In this document: positions 1 through 5,392 of the stretch, piece by piece
Numbering within the stretch: position 1 is the stretch's first letter
How the letters are laid out: the number at the start of each line of letters is the position of its first letter
Assembly (NCBI GenBank): GCA_937936675.1
Contig: CALDDL010000095.1
Location: 1 to 5,392, forward strand
Origin: an uncultured bacterium
GTDB lineage: Bacteria > Bacteroidota > Ignavibacteria > Ignavibacteriales > Melioribacteraceae
Length of the DNA stretch: 5,392 nt
Direction of reading: 5' to 3'
Notes under the pieces: generated by a model
The model's input: the letters and a program-made list of their open reading frames with translations, nothing else
What the model was told of the DNA's origin: nothing
Databases searched by the model: none
Position numbers and translations under genes: made by a program

Positions 1-396
1 GCTATCTGTAATCAAGAGAGTGCTGAAATTGTTTTATTTCTTATGAGTATTAAAAATCCTAGTAAAAATATTAAACTCGCCATCAAAGATGCAGTTGATT
101 GGTTTGAAGAATCCAAGATATATGGAATTAGGATTAAAGTAGTAGATGCTCCATTAGAAGATTTTCAATATCATACAACAACAAAAGATGTCTTAATTGA
201 GCAGGATAAAAATGCCGCACCGATTTGGACTAGATTCAATGATCTGAAAACTCTTACTCCAATTTTTTGTAGAAGAGAAGGTAAAATCGTTTATTCATTA
301 GAAGAAGTTGAAAGAGAAAGAAGAACCGGATACGCGTGGTACACTTATGGACCACAGATAGTATTGGATTTGTATTATAAATCTCTCTTAAAATGA
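1..396 (+). CDS. pelA: Pectate lyase, PelA/Pel-15E type (PL10), C-terminal part; 5' end outside window
   Basis: The reading frame is open from base 1, so the ATG at 43 is an internal methionine and not the start. The visible part is 131 residues, roughly the last third of a catalytic domain that is usually about 330 residues. Recognisable family features, judged from memory, are the N-terminal stretch NQESAEIVLFLMSIKNPS (residues 4-21), WFEESKIYGIRI (34-45), WTRFNDL (76-82), PIF (87-89) and the C-terminal signature ERRTGYAWY (106-114), followed by the usual short tail. PL10 enzymes are secreted (alpha/alpha)3-toroid proteins that cleave polygalacturonate by calcium-dependent anti-beta-elimination; arginines act in catalysis and substrate binding. 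I cannot assign individual catalytic residues here. The signal peptide would lie left of the window. The gene ends in TGA 179 nt before a sugar importer on the same strand, which suggests a pectin-use locus. No internal stop or frameshift is visible, so it is window-truncated rather than broken. Confidence 0.85.
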   Translation, partial: AICNQESAEIVLFLMSIKNPSKNIKLAIKDAVDWFEESKIYGIRIKVVDAPLEDFQYHTTTKDVLIEQDKNAAPIWTRFNDLKTLTPIFCRREGKIVYSLEEVERERRTGYAWYTYGPQIVLDLYYKSLLK

Positions 397-441
397 GAAA
401 AATAATAATTAGCATCTCACCAAAAAATTCTAACTTTTTTG
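394..441 (+). terminator. Weak candidate terminator after the pectate lyase
   Basis: Two small inverted repeats follow the stop codon: TGAGA (394-398, including the stop) with TCTCA (415-419), and CAAAAAA (421-427) with TTTTTTG (435-441) around a 7-nt loop. The six-T run could serve as a release tract. Both stems are short and the second is almost all A/T, so this could be chance in AT-rich DNA. The only support is its position between two probable transcription units. Confidence 0.25.
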
Positions 442-493
442 ATTAGGCAGTTAGTATAAAAAGCTCGTCGTAAGTCTCAGTCTTTTACCTACA

Positions 494-546
494 AAAGATT
501 AATGAAATATTGAATTATTTCAGTTATATTTCGCTAATTAATCTTT
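494..546. repeat. Nested inverted repeat upstream of the importer operon (possible operator or leader hairpin)
   Basis: An outer perfect 9-bp inverted repeat, AAAGATTAA (494-502) and TTAATCTTT (538-546), encloses an inner perfect 7-bp inverted repeat, TGAAATA (503-509) and TATTTCA (516-522), with a 6-nt spacer TTGAAT. The two left arms are contiguous; on the right they are separated by 15 nt. A second copy of the TATTTC half-site lies at 527-532, 11 nt (about one helical turn) after the first at 516-521. The block ends 29 nt before the start codon of the binding-protein gene. The inner 20-nt palindrome has the size and symmetry of a dimeric repressor site. Alternatively the whole could fold as a hairpin in the 5' leader. 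No T-run follows, so it is not an obvious terminator. The repeats are directly visible; the function is inferred. Confidence 0.5.
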
Positions 547-575
547 AATATTTATTTGTTCAAAATCCGGTCTCG

Positions 576-1847
576 ATGAAAAAGAAAATCATTGCACTTA
601 TTTATATAATCTCAATTATTTCACTTTCTTGCTCTCAAAAGAATAATGATAAAGTTGTGATTAATTTTTGGGCGATGGGAGTCGAAGGGGAATATGTTTC
701 AAGGTTAGTCCCCGAGTTTGAAAAAGAAAATCCAAACGTTAAAGTAATAGTCCAACAGATACCATGGACAGCCGCACATGAAAAACTAATTACAGCTTTT
801 GCAAGCGAAACCCTGCCCGATGCTTTTCAATTAGGGAATACATGGGTGCCGGAGTTTAATTCACTTTCTACAATTCAGCCGCTAGATTCATTAGTAAACT
901 CATCATCAGTAATAAAAAAAGAAAATTATTTCTCCGGAATATGGGATACTAATGTTTTAGATAGTTCGATATATGGAATCCCTTGGTACGTTGATACAAG
1001 AGTTCTATTCTATCGGAAGGATATTTTGAAAGAAGCCGGATATACTAATGGTCCGAAAACTTGGGATGAACTTTATCAAATGAGTAAGAGTATAAAAAAC
1101 CTTCCGAAATACTCAAAAACTTTTCCGTTTTTTATTCCTACAAATGAATGGTTACCATTTATTCTGTTCGGTGTTCAGAACGGTGCCGATTTATTAAAAG
1201 ATAATAATACTTATGGTAATTTCTCCGGTAAAGAATTTACCCAAGCTTATTCATTTTTAATGAAATTTTATAGAGAGGGACTTGCTCCGACTGATTTACA
1301 GCAAGTATTAAATTTGTATCAAGCATTCGGAGAGGGATATTTTACTTTTTATATTACCGGTCCATGGAATGTAACAGAGATGAAAAATCGATTCCCTAAA
1401 GAACTTCAAAATGAATGGATGACTGCACCTTTACCATCACCTGATTCTACTTATCCCGGAAAATCATTAGCGGGTGGCGCAAGTTTAGTTCTAAATAAAT
1501 TTTCTAAATCGAAAAAAGAAGCTTGGAAATTTATTGAGTTTCTTTCGAGAGCTGATATACAATTAAAATTCTATAATTTGGTTTCATCACTTCCTGCCTT
1601 AAAAAGTGTTTGGCAGGACTCGACTTTTACTTCAAACAAATATATGAATGCTTTTTATATCCAGTTAAATAATACAGTCCCGACTCCAAAAATTCCGGAA
1701 TGGGAGCAAATAGTCTTCTCTAAAATTCAGCAATATGCAGAGCAGACGGCAAGGAACAAAAAGGAGATATCGAAAGCATTAAAAGAGTTGGATTCTGACG
1801 TAAATAAAATACTTGAAAAAAGAAGATGGATGTTGGGTAAAGAATAG
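576..1847 (+). CDS. Sugar ABC transporter substrate-binding lipoprotein (family 1, UgpB/MalE type)
   Basis: This 423-residue protein is the extracytoplasmic receptor of the importer encoded by the next three genes. It begins with a basic MKKK, a hydrophobic stretch (residues 5-17) and a cysteine at 19 in the context ISLSC. This is a relaxed lipobox of the kind common in Bacteroidota, so it is probably a lipoprotein. The mature part follows the usual plan of COG1653 binding proteins: the first strand with FWAMGVEGE (31-39), FEKENPNVKV (48-57), QQIPWTAAHEKLITAFA (60-76), PDAFQLGNTW (81-90), YGIPWYVDTRVLFYRKDIL (133-151), TWDEL (162-166), the cleft segment YITGPWN (259-265), and LAGGASLVLNKFSKSKKEAWKFI (298-320 region). 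Tryptophans at 32, 64, 90, 137 and 264 are candidates for stacking on sugar rings. The ATG is chosen because it gives an intact signal peptide. No Shine-Dalgarno site precedes it. The substrate is not determined; the pectate lyase upstream points to pectic oligosaccharides. Confidence 0.92.
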   Translation: MKKKIIALIYIISIISLSCSQKNNDKVVINFWAMGVEGEYVSRLVPEFEKENPNVKVIVQQIPWTAAHEKLITAFASETLPDAFQLGNTWVPEFNSLSTIQPLDSLVNSSSVIKKENYFSGIWDTNVLDSSIYGIPWYVDTRVLFYRKDILKEAGYTNGPKTWDELYQMSKSIKNLPKYSKTFPFFIPTNEWLPFILFGVQNGADLLKDNNTYGNFSGKEFTQAYSFLMKFYREGLAPTDLQQVLNLYQAFGEGYFTFYITGPWNVTEMKNRFPKELQNEWMTAPLPSPDSTYPGKSLAGGASLVLNKFSKSKKEAWKFIEFLSRADIQLKFYNLVSSLPALKSVWQDSTFTSNKYMNAFYIQLNNTVPTPKIPEWEQIVFSKIQQYAEQTARNKKEISKALKELDSDVNKILEKRRWMLGKE

Positions 1848-2729
1848 ATGAAATCAAAAACAAAATTCAGCGCATTACTACTATTTCTTGGACCTTCTCT
1901 CGGAGTTATAACCCTATTTTTCTTTATTCCTGTGATTGCCGCATTTTCACTCAGTTTTTCTGATTTTGATATTTATTCATTAGGCAGTTGGGAATACTTA
2001 CGTTTTGTAGGATTAAAGAATTACATTGATCTTATAAATGATCCGCTATTCTGGATTGCACTTAAAAATACTTTTTATTTTGTTCTGCTTGGCGGACCGC
2101 TTTCTGTTGGTGTGTCATTAGGCACTGCAATGCTTCTAAATTCAAAATATATAAAATGGAAAGGGATGTTCCGTTTAATTTATTTTCTTCCTGTTGTTAC
2201 AACTTTAGTAGCTGTATCGATCGTCTGGCGTTATATATATCATCCACGTTTTGGATTGCTTAATTATGTACTTAGTTTCGTAGGGATCGGACCAGTTGAT
2301 TGGTTAGGCGATCCGAACCTTGCAATGCCTGCAATTATAATTATGGCGGTATGGAAAAATTTTGGATATAATATGATAATCTTTATTGCAGGCTTACAAA
2401 ATATTCCCGAAGAGCTTTATGAGGCGGCAAGTATTGAAGGAGCAAGCGGATGGCAGAGATTTAGGAATATTACAATTCCTATGCTAGCTCCCACGACTTT
2501 ATTTATTAGTGTTATTACAATGATAGGATACTTTCAATTATTTGCCGAGCCATATATCATGACGCAAGGTGGACCTTTGAATAGTACGCTCAGTATTGTT
2601 TATTATATGTATCAAGAAGGTTTCAGGTGGTGGAATATCGGGTATTCTACGGCACTCGCATTTATGTTATTTATTATAATATTGATTGGGACACTAATCC
2701 AATTTAAGGTGCAAAAAATAGATGAGTGA
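1848..2729 (+). CDS. Sugar ABC transporter permease, MalF/UgpA type
   Basis: A 293-residue inner-membrane subunit, one of two that form the transport channel. Hydrophobic segments lie at about 8-34, 71-96, 110-130, 157-183, 213-236 and 265-285, giving the six-helix core of carbohydrate (CUT1) permeases without the long extra periplasmic loop of E. coli MalF. The cytoplasmic EAA loop that docks on the ATPase is visible as EAASIEG (192-198), then nine residues and ITIP (208-211). This matches EAA-x3-G-x9-I-x-LP except for I in place of L. Other family marks are FSDFD (37-41), FVGLKNY (53-59), FLPVV (113-117), IPEELYEAA (186-194) and MTQGGPLNST (238-247). The ATG directly follows the TAG stop of the binding-protein gene with no gap, so translation is probably coupled. 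Only a weak GGGTAAAG lies upstream. Confidence 0.93.
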   Translation: MKSKTKFSALLLFLGPSLGVITLFFFIPVIAAFSLSFSDFDIYSLGSWEYLRFVGLKNYIDLINDPLFWIALKNTFYFVLLGGPLSVGVSLGTAMLLNSKYIKWKGMFRLIYFLPVVTTLVAVSIVWRYIYHPRFGLLNYVLSFVGIGPVDWLGDPNLAMPAIIIMAVWKNFGYNMIIFIAGLQNIPEELYEAASIEGASGWQRFRNITIPMLAPTTLFISVITMIGYFQLFAEPYIMTQGGPLNSTLSIVYYMYQEGFRWWNIGYSTALAFMLFIIILIGTLIQFKVQKIDE

Positions 2730-3543
2730 AAAATTAAAGAAAATATTAGTGATAGTAACGGCAACGATTATTGCATTTATGTCGCTTATGCCTTTCGTAT
2801 GGATGGTCTTTGCATCATTTATGAAATCGGGCGAAGCTAATGTTTATCCACCAAAATTATTCCCTGATGAATTTGTTCTCACTCATTATATTACTTTATT
2901 CACTCGATTGAATCTAACTCGATATTTAATAAATAGTATAGTGATAAGTGTTGGGGTTACATTTATTTCATTAATAATTAATTCGATGTCAGGGTACGCA
3001 TTTGCTAAGATGGCATTCAGAGGCAAGAAGCAGATTTTCAATTCTTTACTTAGCGCGATGGTAATCCCGGGTCAGGTAACGATGCTCCCTGTATTTCTGA
3101 TGCTAAAATATATGGGATTCATAAATACATATTGGGCGATAATTATTCCGGGAATGGCTTCGATATTTGGAATTTTTCTTATTAAGCAATATGCATTATC
3201 GATTCCCGATAGTTTGATTGAAGCAGCGAGAATTGATGGCGGAACAGAGATACAAATCTATTGGAAAGTTATACTCCCATTATGCAAACCGATATTGGTA
3301 ACATTAGGTATTTTTACTTTCATGGGTACTTGGAACGATTTCCTCTGGCCACTTATAGTGATGACGGATTCATCAATGTACACTTTGCCTGTGGCTCTTG
3401 CTAATCTTATGGGAGAACATACACAAGATACAGAATTGATGATGGCGGGTTCGGTAATTACTATTATTCCCGTTATTATTGTATTTTTAGCTTTACAAAA
3501 ATATTACATAAAAGGTATAATGCTAGGAAGCGTTAAGGGATAA
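2722..3543 (+). CDS. Sugar ABC transporter permease, MalG/UgpE type
   Basis: The second channel-forming inner-membrane subunit, 273 residues, the usual length for carbohydrate (CUT1) MalG-type permeases. Hydrophobic segments lie at about 8-32, 68-97, 107-130, 136-156, 188-212 and 242-262. The ATPase-docking EAA loop reads EAARIDG (167-173), nine residues, then VILP (183-186), a near-perfect match to the consensus. Further family marks are SMSGYAFAKM (88-97), the helix-loop IPDSLIEAARIDG (161-173), TWNDFLWPL (203-211) and the C-terminal YYIKGIMLGSVKG (261-273), corresponding to the usual RYFVxGLxxGAVKG end. The start codon overlaps the end of the first permease gene by 8 nt (ATGAGTGA), a normal arrangement for translational coupling and equimolar subunits. 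Confidence 0.93.
   Translation: MSEKLKKILVIVTATIIAFMSLMPFVWMVFASFMKSGEANVYPPKLFPDEFVLTHYITLFTRLNLTRYLINSIVISVGVTFISLIINSMSGYAFAKMAFRGKKQIFNSLLSAMVIPGQVTMLPVFLMLKYMGFINTYWAIIIPGMASIFGIFLIKQYALSIPDSLIEAARIDGGTEIQIYWKVILPLCKPILVTLGIFTFMGTWNDFLWPLIVMTDSSMYTLPVALANLMGEHTQDTELMMAGSVITIIPVIIVFLALQKYYIKGIMLGSVKG
3535..3540 (+). promoter_or_regulatory. Possible ribosome binding site of the ATPase gene
   Basis: AAGGGA lies 8 nt before the ATG at 3549, overlapping the last codons of the permease gene. It is the best Shine-Dalgarno-like match at a gene start in this window. It also encodes part of the conserved VKG end of the permease, so the match may be incidental. Confidence 0.35.
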
Positions 3544-3548
3544 AAATT

Positions 3549-4649
3549 ATGGCATCTGTTAAATTAGTAAACATCACGAAATATTATGATAGTAAAAAAC
3601 CTGCTGTGGATAATGCAAGTTTTGAAATCAATGATAAAGAGTTTGTAGTATTAGTTGGTCCTTCGGGTTGTGGTAAATCGACTACATTAAGAATGATTGC
3701 TGGATTGGAAGAAATCTCATCGGGTGAATTATATATTGATGACCGAATGGTAAATGATGTTTCGCCTAAAGATCGAGATATTGCCATGGTATTCCAGAAT
3801 TATGCACTATATCCTCACATGAGCGTATATGAGAATATGGCATTCGGATTGAAGTTAAGAAAAGTCGATAAAAACGAGATTAAAAAAAGAGTAATGGATG
3901 CGGCAGAGATATTAGGTATAGTGGAATATTTGGATAGGAAACCGAAAGCATTATCAGGTGGGCAAAGGCAGCGTGTGGCGGTGGGAAGAGCGATAGTAAG
4001 GCAGCCAAAAGTATTTTTATTTGATGAACCATTGAGTAATCTTGATGCTAAACTTAGGGTTCAGATGAGAACTGAAATCTCAAAGCTTCATAAAAGATTG
4101 CAGGCTACGATTGTATATGTAACACATGATCAGACCGAGGCGATGACGATGGGGGACAGAATTGTAGTTATGAAAGATGCTATAATCCAGCAGATTGATA
4201 GTCCGTTGAATTTATATAATTTCCCAAATAATATATTTGTAGCGGGTTTTATCGGAAGTCCGGCGATGAATTTTATTGAAGGAAAGATAACAGACGCGGG
4301 CAGACTTCAATTTGTTACAAAGAACGGAAGTGTAGTAATGAATCTTGGAGAACCATTATCATTTTTAAAGAAAGCAGCGGGTAAGGATGTAACTCTGGGG
4401 ATTAGACCCGAAGATATTCTTTGCAATCAGACGGAGAGCGAGATTCTTCAATTATTACAGGTCAATTTGGATGTTGTAGAACCGATGGGTAATGAAATAA
4501 TTGTTTATACAACGATAGAAAATCAGCCATTAATTGCGCGATTGAATACACAGGATTTGCCGGAAGTAGGTAAGCCATATAATCTCTATTTACGATTAAA
4601 TAAACTCCACTTTTTTGAAAAAGCAACAGGAAACGCAATAAGGGGATAG
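3549..4649 (+). CDS. ugpC: Sugar ABC transporter ATPase, MalK/MsmX/UgpC family
   Basis: This 366-residue cytoplasmic subunit drives import by ATP hydrolysis. All nucleotide-binding motifs are intact: Walker A GPSGCGKST (37-45), Q-loop Q83 in VFQNYALYPH, ABC signature LSGGQ (135-139), Walker B VFLFDE (155-160) with catalytic E160, D-loop SNLD (163-166) and H-loop H193 in THDQTEAM. The C-terminal third is the regulatory/TOBE region typical of carbohydrate importers, with FIGSPAMNF (234-242), LGIRPEDI (283-290) and a closing beta-rich part to about 355. It follows the MalG-type permease by 5 nt and completes the transporter, so this operon does not need a shared genomic ATPase. The symbol denotes the family; transport of glycerol-3-phosphate is not implied, and members often serve several importers. 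Confidence 0.94.
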   Translation: MASVKLVNITKYYDSKKPAVDNASFEINDKEFVVLVGPSGCGKSTTLRMIAGLEEISSGELYIDDRMVNDVSPKDRDIAMVFQNYALYPHMSVYENMAFGLKLRKVDKNEIKKRVMDAAEILGIVEYLDRKPKALSGGQRQRVAVGRAIVRQPKVFLFDEPLSNLDAKLRVQMRTEISKLHKRLQATIVYVTHDQTEAMTMGDRIVVMKDAIIQQIDSPLNLYNFPNNIFVAGFIGSPAMNFIEGKITDAGRLQFVTKNGSVVMNLGEPLSFLKKAAGKDVTLGIRPEDILCNQTESEILQLLQVNLDVVEPMGNEIIVYTTIENQPLIARLNTQDLPEVGKPYNLYLRLNKLHFFEKATGNAIRG

Positions 4650-4664
4650 TTAAAAACAAATATA

Positions 4665-4695
4665 TTGCTTTTTGAAAAACTGTTTATTATTTTTG
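4665..4695 (+). promoter_or_regulatory. Candidate Bacteroidetes-type promoter of the TetR gene
   Basis: TTG (4665-4667), 20 nt, then TATTTTTG (4688-4695) matches the known Bacteroidetes sigma-ABfr consensus TTTG-N19-21-TAnnTTTG in all positions of the -7 element and in spacing. It lies in the 68-nt gap after the ATPase gene, and transcription would begin near 4702, about 15 nt before the ATG. The region is very AT-rich, so a chance match is possible. Confidence 0.5.
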
Positions 4696-4707
4696 AATCA
4701 ATATTCA
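4694..4707. promoter_or_regulatory. Candidate operator palindrome at the TetR start
   Basis: TGAAT (4694-4698) and ATTCA (4703-4707) form a perfect 5-bp inverted repeat with a 4-nt spacer. It overlaps the end of the proposed -7 element and the expected transcription start, a place where autorepression by a TetR dimer would work. A second palindrome, TTTTTGAAAAA (4669-4679), lies between the -33 and -7 elements. Both are short and AT-rich; binding is inferred. Confidence 0.3.
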
Positions 4708-4717
4708 TTAAAGGTAT

Positions 4718-5302
4718 ATGCGATTAAAAGAAGGACATAAAGAAAAGGATATTATAGATGCGGCGATAAAAGTTTTTGCCGAGTTCGGATATCATAATGC
4801 TAAAATATCTACGATAGCTAAGAAGGCTAATGTGGCTACCGGAAGCGTTTATGTCTATTACAAAAATAAAGAAGATATTCTATTCAATATATTCGATAAA
4901 CTTTGGCAGGAATTATTCGAAAAATTAAGAATTGTCTCGGATAATAATTCGCTTGAGCCGGAAGAAAAAGTAGAATTAATGGTGGATATGGTTTTTGAAG
5001 TTTTTTCAGGTAATCCATCCCTTGCAGTTGTATTTGTAAATGAACAGAATAATATTATACGTCTCGGTGAATATAGATTTAATGATTATTACGAAAAATT
5101 TCTGGATATTGCCGAAGCAGTAATGAAAGAGGGGATTGCAAAAGGGAATTTCAGGAAAGTGATAGACTTAAATGTTTTCAGGAATTTCATATTTGGTGCA
5201 ATCAGGTATCTGCTTCATGTATGGGCAGCAGACCCTAAAAAAATCGGGATCAAAAAAATTAGCGGTACAGTTAAAAACCTACTATTACATGGAATAAAAT
5301 AG
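4718..5302 (+). CDS. TetR/AcrR-family transcriptional regulator, FadR (YsiA)-like
   Basis: A 194-residue DNA-binding repressor of usual TetR length. The N-terminal domain (about 8-55) has the family pattern IIDAAIKVFAEFGYHNA (12-28), then the helix-turn-helix with STIAKKANVATGSVYVYY (31-48) and KNKEDIL (49-55). The C-terminal ligand and dimer domain contains GNPSLAVVFVNE (98-109), a long helix EAVMKEGIAKGNFRK (133-147) and NFIFGAIRYLLHVW (156-169). This layout recalls the YsiA/FadR group (TetR_C_4 type), whose known members bind long-chain acyl-CoA and repress fatty acid degradation genes. That resemblance is from memory and moderate. The gene sits 68 nt after the importer operon with its own candidate promoter, and a hairpin follows. 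It could control the importer, itself, or genes to the right. AAGG lies only 3 nt before the ATG, too close for a good ribosome site. Confidence 0.88.
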   Translation: MRLKEGHKEKDIIDAAIKVFAEFGYHNAKISTIAKKANVATGSVYVYYKNKEDILFNIFDKLWQELFEKLRIVSDNNSLEPEEKVELMVDMVFEVFSGNPSLAVVFVNEQNNIIRLGEYRFNDYYEKFLDIAEAVMKEGIAKGNFRKVIDLNVFRNFIFGAIRYLLHVWAADPKKIGIKKISGTVKNLLLHGIK

Positions 5303-5319
5303 CCGCAACACAAAATTAA

Positions 5320-5331
5320 ACACACACACAC
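5320..5331. repeat. Short CA dinucleotide repeat
   Basis: ACACACACACAC, six AC units, lies 17 nt after the tetR stop and directly before the CCTCCT of the right-end structure. It is a simple repeat that could vary in length by slippage. Its placement upstream of a possible start codon (5338) could matter for expression, but no function is shown. Confidence 0.6.
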
Positions 5332-5392
5332 CCTCCTATGAAACGGTGGATAAGACAGACTATTAGGAAGTCTGCCGTTTCTGGGATTTTTT
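5331..5392 (+). terminator. Candidate intrinsic terminator / structured RNA element after tetR
   Basis: Three stem segments stack on one another: CCC (5331-5333) with GGG (5383-5385), GAAACGG (5340-5346) with CCGTTTC (5375-5381), and CAGACT (5356-5361) with AGTCTG (5369-5374) closing a 7-nt loop. The 3' side is nearly continuous, while the 5' side carries bulges of 6 and 9 nt. The run ATTTTTT (5386-5392) follows directly and reaches the window edge. Stem plus T-run after the last gene supports a terminator. The loop bases TAGGA (5364-5368) can also pair with TCCTA (5334-5338), so a pseudoknotted fold is possible. The same bases are an open reading frame, which is the competing explanation. 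Confidence 0.5.
5338..5392 (+). CDS. Possible start of the next gene, cut by the right window edge
   Basis: From the ATG at 5338 the frame stays open to the edge and gives MKRWIRQTIRKSAVSGIF, 18 residues. A strongly basic start passing into a hydrophobic stretch resembles the N-terminus of a membrane or exported protein. I do not recognise it. Eighteen open codons are easily met by chance, there is no Shine-Dalgarno site (the preceding CCTCCT is the opposite sense), and the bases also form a terminator-like hairpin. If real, the gene lies 35 nt after tetR and could be the regulator's partner or target. Confidence 0.3.
   Translation, partial: MKRWIRQTIRKSAVSGIF

Noticed and set aside
43..396. 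Separate 117-residue small hypothetical protein starting at the ATG at 43
   Set aside because: The frame is open upstream to base 1 and the upstream residues continue the pectate lyase domain, so 43 is an internal methionine.
439..460. TTGATT (439-444) and TATAAA (455-460) as a sigma-70-type promoter for the importer
   Set aside because: The spacer is only 10 nt, far from the usual 16-18. TTTATTTG at 551-558 was also considered as a Bacteroidetes -7 element but lacks the TA start and a partner TTG. No confident promoter for the operon was found.
3584..3787. Minus-strand reading frame of 67 codons
   Set aside because: It lies wholly inside the ATPase gene, opposite its Walker A region, and resembles no protein I know. 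It is an antisense shadow.
4462..4659. Minus-strand reading frame of 65 codons
   Set aside because: It is antisense to the C-terminal part of the ATPase gene, with no ribosome site or recognisable domain.
4650..4717. Intrinsic terminator between the ATPase gene and tetR
   Set aside because: Only AT-rich chance stems such as AAACA/TGTTT are present, with no GC-containing hairpin before a T-run. Read-through into tetR cannot be excluded.
5332..5337. AGGAGG on the minus strand followed by GTG codons as a minus-strand gene start
   Set aside because: The sequence is the complement of CCTCCT beside a CA repeat. The frame from it runs antisense into the conserved 3' end of tetR, with no recognisable protein.
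1..5392. Mobile element, CRISPR array, tRNA or defence system
   Set aside because: No transposase, integrase, regularly spaced repeats, cloverleaf or nuclease/toxin-like gene was seen. All long frames are accounted for by transport, lyase and regulator genes.

Overview
The window is AT-rich bacterial DNA with all genes on the + strand. Read in order it holds: (1) the 3' end of a pectate lyase gene of the PelA/Pel-15E type (polysaccharide lyase family 10), cut by the left window edge; (2) a 179-nt intergenic stretch with a nested inverted repeat; (3) a compact, complete four-gene carbohydrate ABC importer operon (lipoprotein substrate-binding protein, two MalF/MalG-type permeases, MalK/UgpC-type ATPase), with gene junctions of 0 nt, an 8-nt overlap and a 5-nt gap; (4) a TetR/AcrR-family regulator behind its own likely promoter; (5) a short 3' segment with a CA repeat and a GC-richer hairpin followed by a T-run. 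That last segment is also an open reading frame running off the right edge.

The organism is probably in the Bacteroidota/Chlorobiota/Ignavibacteria neighbourhood. This is an inference from AT-rich coding sequence, poor or absent Shine-Dalgarno sites before most starts, a good match to the Bacteroidetes-type promoter (TTG-N20-TAnnTTTG) before the regulator, and a relaxed lipobox. A complete CUT1-type sugar ABC importer argues against a typical gut Bacteroides, which takes up glycans mainly through SusCD. It fits better with Ignavibacteria-like or other free-living members. No species can be assigned from the sequence alone.

The genes suggest a simple working model: an exported pectate lyase cleaves polygalacturonate, and the neighbouring importer brings a saccharide into the cytoplasm, with pectic oligosaccharides the obvious candidate. 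The substrate rests only on gene proximity. The TetR protein resembles the FadR/YsiA group (acyl-CoA-responsive regulators) more than a sugar regulator and has its own promoter, so it may belong to the next locus downstream rather than to the importer.

I see no mobile element, CRISPR array, tRNA or rRNA. Most of the window is an ordinary transport locus. The points that merit a second look are the hidden pectate lyase, the nested repeat before the importer, the promoter/palindrome before tetR, and the ambiguous structured right end.
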